DNA of 64,000 nt from Lamellibrachia satsuma (taxonomy: Eukaryota; Annelida; Polychaeta; Sabellida; Siboglinidae): contig BSQZ01000001.1 in the NCBI GenBank assembly GCA_033239005.1, positions 6,422,001 through 6,486,000 on the forward strand, given 5' to 3'. This document shows positions 1 through 10,331 of this stretch, one piece after another (within the stretch, counting starts at the first letter, position 1; each line of letters begins with the position of its first letter). The translations under genes and the position numbers were made by a program. Below the pieces are notes generated by a model that worked only from the letters and a program-made list of their open reading frames with translations, was not told the origin of the DNA and did not search any database.

Positions 1-392
1 ACGCTTAGTGCACTCTTCAATTGTACATAGGCACATGGGGTTCATTGTATTTTTCCATGCGAGTTTTAAACTGAAAAAGGTCAGCCATGTGCTAGGAATT
101 CTTCTACAGTTTTGCTGTGACTGCTTCAACAAAATATTAGTGTATCAACGTGAATGCATATCACCGCTGACATTCGTTGGAAAATGATAAATGTTTATAG
201 CAACTAACGACATGTACACGCAATTGATGGTTGCAATTGCTGGATTACTTCTTCCTAATGTAGTATATGAATATAACTAACATATTCTCTTGCTGGAAAG
301 ACCTTTTATTGATAATTGAAGCATTAATTGCTGACTGTTGTGTGATTTGCATATGCTGGTGTTACAGTAAAGGCTCTTTCATTTATTTTTAT
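1..392. other. no feature recognised
   Basis: This is AT-rich sequence with no convincing exon, RNA gene or repeat that I can identify. It could be intron or upstream sequence of the mucin-like gene that follows. Confidence 0.4.
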
Positions 393-1520
393 TTTATGCA
401 ATAACCAACACAAGTCCGATGTAGCAGTGAATTGAAACAGGCCAAATAAATGACGTTTTTTATTGCAAAGTGGACTGCTTATCACGCAGCCACTTTGGGA
501 AGAACATTAACAGGAATGTGAGCTCCTCAAGCAAACCAGACAGGAACTGAACACATGTACAGCCCCGTCCGGCAAGTTTCTCAGAGCCCACATTCCTACA
601 AGCATGACGATAACATATATACATCAAAAAGTCGTCATGAACATGTAATGCAAAGAATACAGACATTCCACCACCAATACACAAATTTAATTACAAACAG
701 GTGGGGCCATTTCGCTAACCTATATAAACATAAGCCAATAATACCGATGAAGAAACAGGAAGCCTGTCTGCGCAGAAAACCCCATGAACACCAAATACTA
801 GGGGACAAACCCCCGTGTTCATCTTATATAAGGCCAAAAGTGGGGAAAGCGGTTTCGACATCTTCCAACTTCCTATTTCATCAACGATGTACAATCGCAT
901 TTAAACTAAGCCTTGAGAATAAGGAAGAAAGGTGGGGAGGAGGGCGGATTTCGAGAGACAAATTTTAGTCACAACTTCGCAATGCAGAGACTGAATCAGG
1001 AGTGAAAGATTCAAGCTACTGGCTCTGGTTTGAACTGGTTTCCGCTAAGCCGTGATTGGATGGCTAGCGCGGAGTAATACAATTTATTTGGCCAAATAGT
1101 TCCGGTGTAGTCTCGGACACCCAGGGCAAGTTTAACGACGACCTGTCTTGGTTATTTCATAAAAATTGTTATGCACCTGGTGAGTTGCATAAATTCATTT
1201 ATGCAATAACCAACACAAGTCCGATGTAGCAGTGAATTGAAACAGGCCAAATAAATGACGTTTTTTATTGCAAAGTGGACTGCTTATCATGCAGCCACTT
1301 TGGGAAGAACATTAACAGGAATGTGAGCTCCTCAAGCAAACCAGACAGGAACTGAACACATGTACAGCCCCGTCCGGCAAGTTTCTCAGAGCCCACATTC
1401 CTACAAGCATGACGATAACATATATACATCAAAAGGTCGTCATGAACATGTAATGCAAAGAATACAGACATTCCACCACCAATACACAAATTTAATTACA
1501 AACAGGTGGGGCCATTTCGC
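393..1520. repeat. Pair of ~323-bp direct repeats flanking a unique 482-bp core
   Basis: Positions 393-715 and 1198-1520 are nearly identical, offset by 805 bp; the few differences include G/A at about 632/1437. The core between them (716-1197) occurs once in the window. Each repeat carries an AATAAA-like signal (ggccaaataaatg) near its left end. The layout resembles a small LTR-type element without coding capacity (TRIM-like) or a simple segmental duplication. I see no clear TG...CA ends, primer-binding site or matching target duplication, so the class is open. The open frames here are short and encode nothing recognisable. Confidence 0.6.
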
Positions 1521-2656
1521 CACAAGGTCACCCACAAACCTGTGACCACCCCACCACGACCTATATTTTTATTTTACAAAATACAATCTACATTATATAC
1601 TTGTCAGTTTCCTGGTATGTGATATAGGCTACCAGGTTCTGTTTCCCCCATGTTAACGGTATTTGTATAGTTACTGAGACAATTTTGCAATCAACCTGTT
1701 GTTGTTCTGCTTGGTGTTAAACAATAGGCTTTTTTCTATGGTTGGGAAATTACTAGCTTTGGTTTGTGTGCTTGCAGAATTTTTTGCAACATCTCATTGT
1801 ACAAAAATTTTCCTAGTTTACACGAAATACTGTACTACAAAATAGTGACATGAATATTGTGGGTTGGTGGATTATCCAAATGGATCTCATGGAAAATTAA
1901 ATATGAAGAAATATATATGAAATTAATCTTAGTAGTAACTAAAAATCATAATACTGAAAGTACTCCAACAGCAAATTTGGCAGTGACCAATGAGGCTTCA
2001 TCATTATTGGCTGCTACTGCTAAGTGGACATCTTGATTCCACATTCGTGTCTGCTACAACTAATACTGACATTCCAACAGCTGATGGAAGTACTGCTGTC
2101 ACACATGAAGGCAAATCCTGCTTCTGTATGGTGTATGGTGGTCATGGGTGACTGATTTCACCTACATGTGTGTTTCTTCTATTGCACTTGCAATTACTCT
2201 TACATTGAATTAACAATCATAAGTACTGAAAGTACTTCAATAACAAATGTTGGTATGACCAATGAGGCTTCATTGTTATTGGCTACTACCACCCCCCCCC
2301 ACTCCACGGTACTAAGTTGCAAGCGAAGATTCCACGTTTTCTGCCTCCACTGACATCGCATCAGTCACTGTGCCTACTCTCAGTACACACTGGAATTAAC
2401 AGACTCAAGCAATAGCTGTTTTGAAAAAGTTAATTGCAAATATTTACAATGAAGTCATTTCCAATGTATGGCAAGTGTCCACATTCCTGTTCTTGATGAA
2501 TTATGCATAAAACATCATACATAATTTTCGTACATTTGTTGTTTCATAAAATCTACAACAAGTATACTGCAGCACTTTTTAGTTCATTGATTTGGAGTGC
2601 CATCTATCAGTTATTGATAAAAGGTTTAGAGAAGTATATTAGAGATGAATTCATAG

Positions 2657-2896
2657 GTATTCCAAGCACTTCAACAGCAAGTACAGCTACTACATATGAG
2701 CCTACTTTACCACCAACCACGACAACTACAGATGAAGACACCACCACCTATTTGCCTGATACAACTAACACCGCATCACTCAGTGTGACAGATGTCAGTG
2801 CAATCTCTAATGCTCACACAAGCACCGCAACTGTTGAAACCTCCAGGAACACCAGTCCCCAGACTACAGATGGAACACTGACAGTTACATCTGCAG
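2657..2896 (+). CDS. Mucin-like Thr/Ser-rich exon, copy 1
   Basis: This 240-bp exon encodes 80 residues, mostly Thr, Ser and Ala with scattered Pro and acidic residues (segments such as STASTATTYEP and TTTDEDTTTYLPD). That composition is typical of densely O-glycosylated extracellular stalks. The acceptor is ttcatag|GT, with a weak pyrimidine tract, and the donor is TCTGCAG|gtaccc. Both junctions are phase 1, so the exon can be added or skipped without changing frame. The open frame extends 5' of the acceptor to an ATG at 2503 through a hydrophobic stretch, so a different 5' boundary is possible. There are no cysteines in the exon. The function as an extracellular stalk is inferred from composition only. 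Confidence 0.65.
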
Positions 2897-3650
2897 GTAC
2901 CCACAGCTGTCTTGTCTGCGTGATGACACAGAGTGATTGACTTTCAACCTAGATGTGATCTGTTGGTTGCATTCACGCTGCTGCACGCATTCCGTCTTCT
3001 TGCTTGGGCCAACGTTTCCACTGTTGAGTCTTTAGAGGAGTGTAAGAATAGTGGGCCACAATTTGTTTTCTTCTTCTGCTGTGTTGTAATCCACCGTTAC
3101 ATTGACTGTGCAGATCAAAAATAAGTATTTTGTCCTCATTTTCCATCCTTGTGTGGTTTTCATATAGTTATTATACTTCCTTATTATAACATAAAACCAA
3201 TTGTTATTTTATGTTTAAACCCTTTCCAGCAACACATTAGCGCACCAACTATAAATAGTGTATACAATAAAAGTCTTGTTGGCAAGCAAGCAGAGTTAGA
3301 CAATAGGCTTTGTTATTTCCATGGTTGGGAAACATTCCCAGCTTCTGTTTGTTTGCTGGCAGAATTTCTTGCAACATCTCATTGTCAAAAATAGTCCTAG
3401 TCCACATGAAATACTGTACTACAATATAATTACTTCAATACTGTGGGTTGGTGGATTATCCAAATGGAAAATGAAATGAAAAAATAAAAAATTAAATGTG
3501 AAAAAATATATATGAAATTAATCTTGTTGAAACTAAAAATCACACTACTGAAAGTATTCCAACAACAAATTTGGCAGTGACCAATGAAGCTTCATCATTA
3601 TTGGCTGCTACTGACATTTTTCAACAGCTGAAGTACTTCTGTTACACAGA

Positions 3651-3966
3651 AGTAGTGGTAGCATAGCGTTTAGAACGTCGGTCTCTCAATTGAGAGAACC
3701 CGGGTTCGAATCCTCTTGCTGCCGTTTCGAAGCTTTGGCAATTTTGTTCATCCCACATTGCCACAGTTCACTCAGCTGTATAATTGACAAAGATGGATAT
3801 CAGAACAAATAGTCTTCGCGCAGTAAATGCAGCATTGCTGAATGCTTCCCAGAGAAGTTGAAATGGCATTGGAATGTACAGGTCTGCCAGGGCATGAAGT
3901 GTAAAGTACTTTGAGCAGTCCCAAGGACTGGATACCGCGCTAATAAGAACATACCGTTTTTTTTAC
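3651..3966 (+). repeat. tRNA-derived SINE in array unit 2
   Basis: The head is tRNA-like, with an A-box-like 'tggtagcatagcg' and a perfect B box 'GGTTCGAATCC' (about 3712-3722). A body follows ending in 'gagcagtcccaaggactggataccgcgctaataa' type sequence, a tail seen in many animal SINEs, then a T-run. The same insertion is present in units 3 and 4. The corresponding site in unit 1 (around 2088-2110) lacks it. Confidence 0.8.
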
Positions 3967-4518
3967 ATGAAGGCACATCCTGCTTCTGTAGAAGTGTGGA
4001 GGTCATGGGTGACTGATTTCACCTACATGTGTGTTTCTTCTATTGCACTTGAAATTACTCTTACGTTGAATTAACAATCATAAGTACTGAAAATGCTTCA
4101 ATAACAAATGTGGCTATGACCAATGAGGCTTCACTGTTATTGGCTACTACCACCCCCCCTCCACTCCACGGTACTAAGTTGCAAGCGAAGATGATTCCAC
4201 ATTTTCTGCCTCCACTGACATCGCATCAGTCACTGTGCCTATTCTCAGTACACACTGGAATTGACAGACTCAAGCAATAGTTGTTTTGAAAAAGTTAATT
4301 GCAAATATTTACAATGAAGTCATTTCCAATGTATGGCAAGTGTCCACATTCCTGTTCTTGATGAATTATGCATAAAACATACATAATTTTCCTACATTTG
4401 TTGTTTCATAAAATCTACAACAAGTATACTGCAGCACTTTTTAGTTCATTGATTTGGAGTGCCATCTATCAGTTATTGATAAAAGGTTTAGAGAAATATA
4501 TTAGAAATGAATTCATAG

Positions 4519-4758
4519 GTACACCAAGCACTTCAACAGCAAGTACAACTACTACATATGAGCCTACTTCACCATCAACCATGACGACTACAGATGAAGA
4601 CACCACCACCTATTTGCCTGATACAACTAACACCGCATCACTCAGTGTGACAGATGTCAGTGCAACCTCTAATGCTCACATTAGCACCGCAACTGTTGAA
4701 ACCTCCTGGAACACCAGTCCCCAGACTACAGATGGAACACTGACAGTTACATCTGCAG
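4519..4758 (+). CDS. Mucin-like Thr/Ser-rich exon, copy 2
   Basis: This is an 80-residue phase 1-1 exon homologous to the one at 2657, with acceptor ttcatag|GT and donor GCAG|gtaccc conserved. It differs from copy 1 at a handful of residues, including I-to-T just after the acceptor, and is open throughout. The reading frame upstream of the acceptor is also open here, with one codon deleted relative to copy 1. It is interpreted as an extracellular, O-glycosylated stalk module. Confidence 0.65.
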
Positions 4759-5504
4759 GTACCCACAGCTGTCTTGTCTTTGTGATGACACAGAGTGATT
4801 GACTTTCAACCTAGATTTGACCTGTAGGTTGCATTCACACTGCGGCACGCATTCTGTCTTCTTGCTTGGGCCAATTTTTCCACTCTTGAGTCTTTAGAGG
4901 AGTGAAAGAATAGTGGGCTACAGTTTGTAATCTTCCTCTGCTGTGCTGTAATCCACCATTACACTGATTGTGCAGATGGAACATAAATATTTTGTCCCCA
5001 TTTTCCATCCTTATTGTGTGGTTTTCATATAGTTATTATAGTTCTTTATAACATAAAACTAATTATTATTTTATGTTTAAACCCTTTCCAGCAACACTTT
5101 AGCACACCAACTATAAATGGTGTATACAATGTCTTGTTGTTGACAAACAACCAGAGTTAGACAATAGGCTTTGTTTTTTCCTTGGTTGGTAACATTACCA
5201 GCTTCTGTTTGTTTGCTGGCAGAATTTCTTGCAACGTCTCATTGTCAAAAATAGTCCTAGTTCACATGAAATACTGTACTACAATATATTTACTTGAATA
5301 CTGTGGGTTGGTGGATTATCCAAATGGAAAATTAAAGGAAAATTCACAATACTGAAAGTAGTCCAACAACAAATTTGGCAGTGACCAGTAAAGCTTCATC
5401 ATTATTGGCTGCTACTGCTAATTGAAAATCTTGATTCCACATTTGTGTCTGCTACAACTAATACTGACATTCCAACAGCTGAAGTACTTCTGTTACATAG
5501 AAGT

Positions 5505-5826
5505 CATGGTAGCATAGCGTTTAGAACGTCGGGCTCTCAATTGAGAGAACCCGGGTTCAAATCCTCTTGCTGCCGTTTTGAAGCTTTGGCAGTTTCGTTC
5601 CTCCCACAGTGCCACAGTTCACTCAGCTGTATAATTGAGTACCTGGCTATAGACAAAGATGGATATCGGAACAAATAGTCTTCGCGCAGTAATTGCAGCA
5701 TTGCTGAATGCTTCCCGGAAAGTTGAAATGGCATTGGAATGAACAGGTCTGCTGGGGGTGAAGTGTAAAGCGCATTGAGCAGTCCCAAGGACTGGATACC
5801 ACACTAATAACAACATACCTTTTTTT
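5505..5826 (+). repeat. tRNA-derived SINE in array unit 3
   Basis: Same element and same insertion point as at 3651. The B box has one change (GGTTCAAATCC), and the 3' T-run runs into the flanking 'acatgaag'. It was copied with the unit rather than inserted independently. Confidence 0.8.
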
Positions 5827-6437
5827 ACATGAAGACACATCCTGCTTCTGTAGAAGTGTGGAGGTCATGGGTGACTGATTTCACCTACATGTGTGTTTCT
5901 TCTATTGCACTTGAAATTACTCTTATGTTGAACTAACAATCACAAGTACTCAAGTGGTTTTACTCCAAACAGCCCAAACTTTGGCTAACGCAGGAAAAGT
6001 ACTTCAACAGCAAATGTGGCTATGACCAATGAGGCTTCATCGTTACTGGCTGCTACCCCTCCCCTCCCCTCCCAGCACTAAGTTGCAAGCGAAGATGATT
6101 CCACATTTTTTCTGCCTCAACTAACACTGACATCGCATCAGTCACTGTGCCTACTCTTAGTACTTCTAACACATTGGAATTGACAGAATCAAGCAACAGC
6201 AGTTTTGTAAAAGTTAATTGTAAATATTTACAATGAAGCCATTTCCAATTTCTGTCAGGTGTCCACTTTCCTGTTTTTGATAAATTATGCATAAAACATC
6301 ATACATAATTTTTCTACGTTTATTGTTTCATAAAATCTACAAGTATACTGCAGCACTTTTTAGTTTATTGAATTGGAGTGCCATCTATTGGTTATTGAAA
6401 AAAGGTTTAGAGAAATATATTAGAAATGAATTCATAG

Positions 6438-6677
6438 GTACACCAAGCACTTCAACAGCAAGTACAGCTACTACATATGAGCCTACTTCACCATCAACCA
6501 TGACGACTACAGATGAAGATACCACCACCTATTTGCCTGATACAACTAACACTGCATCACTCAGTGTGACAGATGTCAGTGCAACCTCTAATGCTCACAT
6601 TAGCACCGCAACTGTTGAAACCTCCTGGAACACCAGTCCCCAGACTACAGATGGAACACTGACAGTTACATCTGCAG
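6438..6677 (+). CDS. Mucin-like Thr/Ser-rich exon, copy 3
   Basis: This 80-residue phase 1-1 exon is almost identical to copy 4 and close to copy 2, with the same acceptor and donor. The Thr-rich composition and absence of Cys fit a mucin stalk. The frame 5' of the acceptor stays open, with a second single-codon deletion compared with copies 1 and 2. Confidence 0.65.
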
Positions 6678-7410
6678 GTACCCACAGCTGTCTTGTCTGC
6701 GTGATGACACAGAGTTATTGACTTTCAACCTAGATTTGACCTGTAGGTTGCATTCACACTGCGGCACGCATTCTGTCTTCTTGCTTGGGCCAATTTTTCC
6801 ACTCTTGAGTCTTTAGAGGAGTGAAAGAATAGTGGGCTACAGTTTGTAATCTTCCTCTGCTGTGCTGTAATCCACCATTACACTGATTGTGCAGATGGAA
6901 CATAAATATTTTGTCCCCATTTTCCATCCTTATTGTGTGGTTTTCATATAGTTCTTTATAACATAAAACTAATTATTATTTTATGTTTAAACTCTTTCCA
7001 GCAACACTTTAGCACACCAACTATAAATGGTGTATACAATGTCTTGTTGTTGACAAACAACCAGAGTTAGACAATAGGCTTTGTTTTTTCCTTGGTTGGT
7101 AACATTACCAGCTTCTGTTTGTTTGCTGGCAGAATTTCTTGCAACGTCTATTGTCAAAAATAGTCCTAGTTCACATGAAATACTGTACTACAATATATTT
7201 ACTTGAATACTGTGGGTTGGTGGATTATCCAAATGGAAAATTAAAGGAAAATTCACAATACTGAAAGTAGTCCAACAACAAATTTGGCAGTGACCAGTAA
7301 AGCTTCATTATTGGCTGCTACTGCTAATTGAAAATCTTGATTCCACATTTGTGTCTGCTACAACTAATACTGACATTCCAACAGCTGAAGTACTTCTGTT
7401 ACATAGAAGT

Positions 7411-7731
7411 CGTGGTAGCATAGCGTTTAGAACGTCGGGCTCTCAATTGAGAGAACCCGGGTTCAAATCCTCTTGCTGCCGTTTTGAAGCTTTGGCAATT
7501 TCGTTCCTCCCACGGTGCCACAGTTCACTCAGCTGTATAATTGAGTACCTGGCTATAGACAAAGATGGATATCGGAACAAATAGTCTTCGCGCAGTAATT
7601 GCAGCATTGCTGAATGCTTCCCGGAAAGTTGAAATGGCATTGGAATGAACAGGTCTGCTGGGGGTGAAGTGTAAAGCGCATTGAGCAGTCCCAAGGACTG
7701 GATACCGCACTAATAACAACATACCTTTTTT
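7411..7731 (+). repeat. tRNA-derived SINE in array unit 4
   Basis: Nearly identical to the SINE at 5505, including the GGTTCAAATCC B box, confirming that units 3 and 4 derive from a recent duplication. Confidence 0.8.
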
Positions 7732-8310
7732 TACATGAAGACACATCCTGCTTCTGTAGAAGTGTGGAGGTCATGGGTGACTGATTTCACCTACATGTGT
7801 GTTTCTTCTATTGCACTTGAAATTACTCTTACGTTGAACTAACAATCACAAGTACTCAAGTGGTTTTACTCCAAACAGCCCAAACTTTGTGGCTATGACC
7901 AATGAGGCTTCATCGTTACTGGCTGCTACCCCTCCCCTCCCCTCCCAGCACTAAGTTGCAAGCGAAGATGATTCCACATTTTTTCTGCCTCAACTAACAC
8001 TGACATCGCATCAGTCACTGTGCCTACTCTTAGTACTTCTAACACATTGGAATTGACAGAATCAAGCAACAGCAGTTTTGTAAAAGTTAATTGTAAATAT
8101 TTACAATGAAGCCATTTCCAATTTCTGTCAGGTGTCCACTTTCCTGTTTTTGATAAATTATGCATAAAACATCATACATAATTTTTCTACGTTTATTGTT
8201 TCATAAAATCTACAAGTATACTGCAGCACTTTTTAGTTTATTGAATTGGAGTGCTATCTATTGGTTATTGAAAAAAGGTTTAGAGAAATATATTAGAAAT
8301 GAATTCATAG

Positions 8311-8550
8311 GTACACCAAGCACTTCAACAGCAAGTACAGCTACTACATATGAGCCTACTTCACCATCAACCATGACGACTACAGATGAAGATACCACCA
8401 CCTATTTGCCTGATACAACTAACACTGCATCACTCAGTGTGACAGATGTCAGTGCAACCTCTAATGCTCACATTAGCACCGCAACTGTTGAAACCTCCTG
8501 GAACACCAGTCCCCAGACTACAGATGGAACACTGACAGTTACATCTGCAG
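8311..8550 (+). CDS. Mucin-like Thr/Ser-rich exon, copy 4
   Basis: The last copy in the array is 80 residues, phase 1-1, with acceptor attcatag|GT and donor CTGCAG|gtaccc. Its protein differs hardly at all from copy 3. With all four copies spliced in, the stalk would gain 320 Thr/Ser-rich residues. Copy number may vary between individuals because neighbouring units can recombine unequally. Confidence 0.65.
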
Positions 8551-8925
8551 GTACCCACAGCTGTCTTGTCTGCGTGATGACACAGAGTGATTGACTTTTA
8601 ACCTAGATGTGACCTGTTGGTTGCATTCACACTGCCGCACGCATTCCGTCTTCTTGCTTGGGCCAATGTTTCCACTGTTGAGTCTTTAGAGGCGTGTAAA
8701 AATTGTGTGCTTCAGTTTGTTGTCTTCTTCTGCTGTAATCAACCATTATACACTGACTGTGCAGATCAAATATAAATATTTTTTCCTCATTTTCCATCCT
8801 TGTGTTGTTTTCATCTAGTTATTATAGTTTTTTATTGTAGTTACATTATTATAACAAAGCTAGTTATTATTAAACTCTTTGGTGTATGGTGTATACAATG
8901 TCATGTTGTTGGCAAGCAATTATGA

Positions 8926-10247
8926 CATACCTTTTATTCAGCACAACTTGTCCGTTGGCATGGGGTGTCTCTCTGTAGGAATCGCTATCAGTGTGCCAAG
9001 ATAATTTTTTAAGTTTAATTTGTGTACACATAATAGTTCACACAGTGGGACACATACTACTCCTACTGTTCTCTAATGGCTTCTCTTAGTTATAGGCCAG
9101 TCAATGACCAAACAGTCTGGTGGCTTCTCACTCTCTCCCTGTGAGAATTTCTCATACACTTTCCACCTATAATAATAACCTGAAAATACTTTTACAACTA
9201 GGAAATTGCCAAGGTTTTTAGATAGTTGAGGTGTCTGTTGTGTGTTTGTTTTGAATTGAGTCGTTTCAGTAGAAGTTTTTAAGATAAATTTACCAATTTT
9301 TCACAGATTGTAGTTGAAATACAGTGTACTATATAATATTCCAGGTTAATAAAATGTCGAGTTTTTCATTTATTTGGTTATTTTGCAAGATTAAAAAAAA
9401 AATTTATGTGAAAGAATAGCCACAAAATGTTTAAGGACATGATTTAGTTAGGAAGATATAGTACTGATGTTTACTAGAATCACAGTAACCAGACGATATG
9501 TTCCACGTTCACAGTGAACGAATAAAGCTGGTTTGAAGATCGAAGCACATGCGGTCATTACTATGGAAACATCGTCAGCATTTCTAAGAAGTTGGGGATT
9601 TCCAAAAGGACTGTTTTTTAAAGGATGGATTGGCGAAATATGACGTTAGTGCTGGGTGATTATTTATGGTGTTGACGTTCAGTTCAATATTTCCTAGTAT
9701 GTCTTGAAAAAAATCAACTGACATGTCAACCACCCCAGCTACCTTAAAACATGCCATGTCATTTGGGATGACAAAATGGGCAGAAGATGCTCTTTATAAT
9801 GGATCTGCAGTAATGTGCGCATATCTTTCAACATGTTGCATCAATGGCAAAAGTATGTTACTGGGTGGTACATGAACAAGAAATACCTAATTGCATCTAC
9901 TAATGTTACGAAACTACAGATAATTATTCTGCACTTACCAGTGATGTTTCCAGATAATCTGACTACTACAGTAGTAGTATCAAGTTAGCTGCATTGGTCT
10001 GAAAAACTTGCCTGTTGTACTACTAAGTAGGCCTACTAAATATACTATTGTTGTTGCCAAGTTAATTATTCCTGCTGCAGAAATAAGGGTCAAACTCCAG
10101 CTGAAAGAATACGCAAAATAGGTGATTTCAATAGACATCAATTGTTGTTACAGATTTAACAAAAATAGGACAAGATTAATCATTAATAACAACTTTGGTT
10201 TCATAGAGATATCTTCTTCTGAAAAGTGTAGTGTCTAATCCTTGCAG
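8926..10247 (+). other. probable intron, no feature recognised
   Basis: AT-rich sequence between the last mucin exon and the next Thr-rich exon. I see no coding signal, RNA gene or repeat in it. Confidence 0.4.
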
Positions 10248-10331
10248 TTCCCAAAGCGACAACCACAACGGAGGTCACAACGACAACCTCAACATCAACC
10301 ACATCAACCACATCAACTACAACTCGTCCAG
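10248..10331 (+). CDS. Short Thr-rich stalk exon
   Basis: This 84-bp exon encodes about 28 residues that are nearly all Thr and Ser (PKATTTTEV, then TTS/TST repeats, ending TTTRP). The acceptor is cttgcag|TT and the donor CGTCCAG|gtacag. It is phase 1-1, the same phase as the four array exons, so it joins them in frame. It is followed in phase either by the exon at 15372 or by the EGF exon at 24392. It would be an extracellular O-glycosylated linker. The short length and simple composition keep confidence moderate. Confidence 0.6.

Larger units (their letters stand above)
1722..8925 (+). repeat. Four-copy tandem array of 1.6-1.9 kb units, each with one mucin-like exon
   Basis: Units start near 1722, 3298, 5158 and 7070, each at a shared 'acaataggctttg' segment. 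Spacing of the coding exons is 1862, 1919 and 1873 bp. Units 2-4 each carry a tRNA-derived SINE that unit 1 lacks, which explains why unit 1 is about 300 bp shorter. Units 3 and 4 are almost identical, so they are the youngest pair. Besides the 240-bp exon, each unit holds further short Thr/Ser-rich stretches (in unit 1 near 1955-2040, 2050-2110, 2225-2290 and 2330-2400). These have stop codons and no clear splice sites and look like relic exons. The array is tandem exon amplification inside one gene. Confidence 0.85.

Noticed and set aside
3660..3730. Functional tRNA gene
   Set aside because: A and B boxes are present but the acceptor and anticodon stems do not fold. The sequence continues into a SINE body and is repeated at 5505 and 7411.
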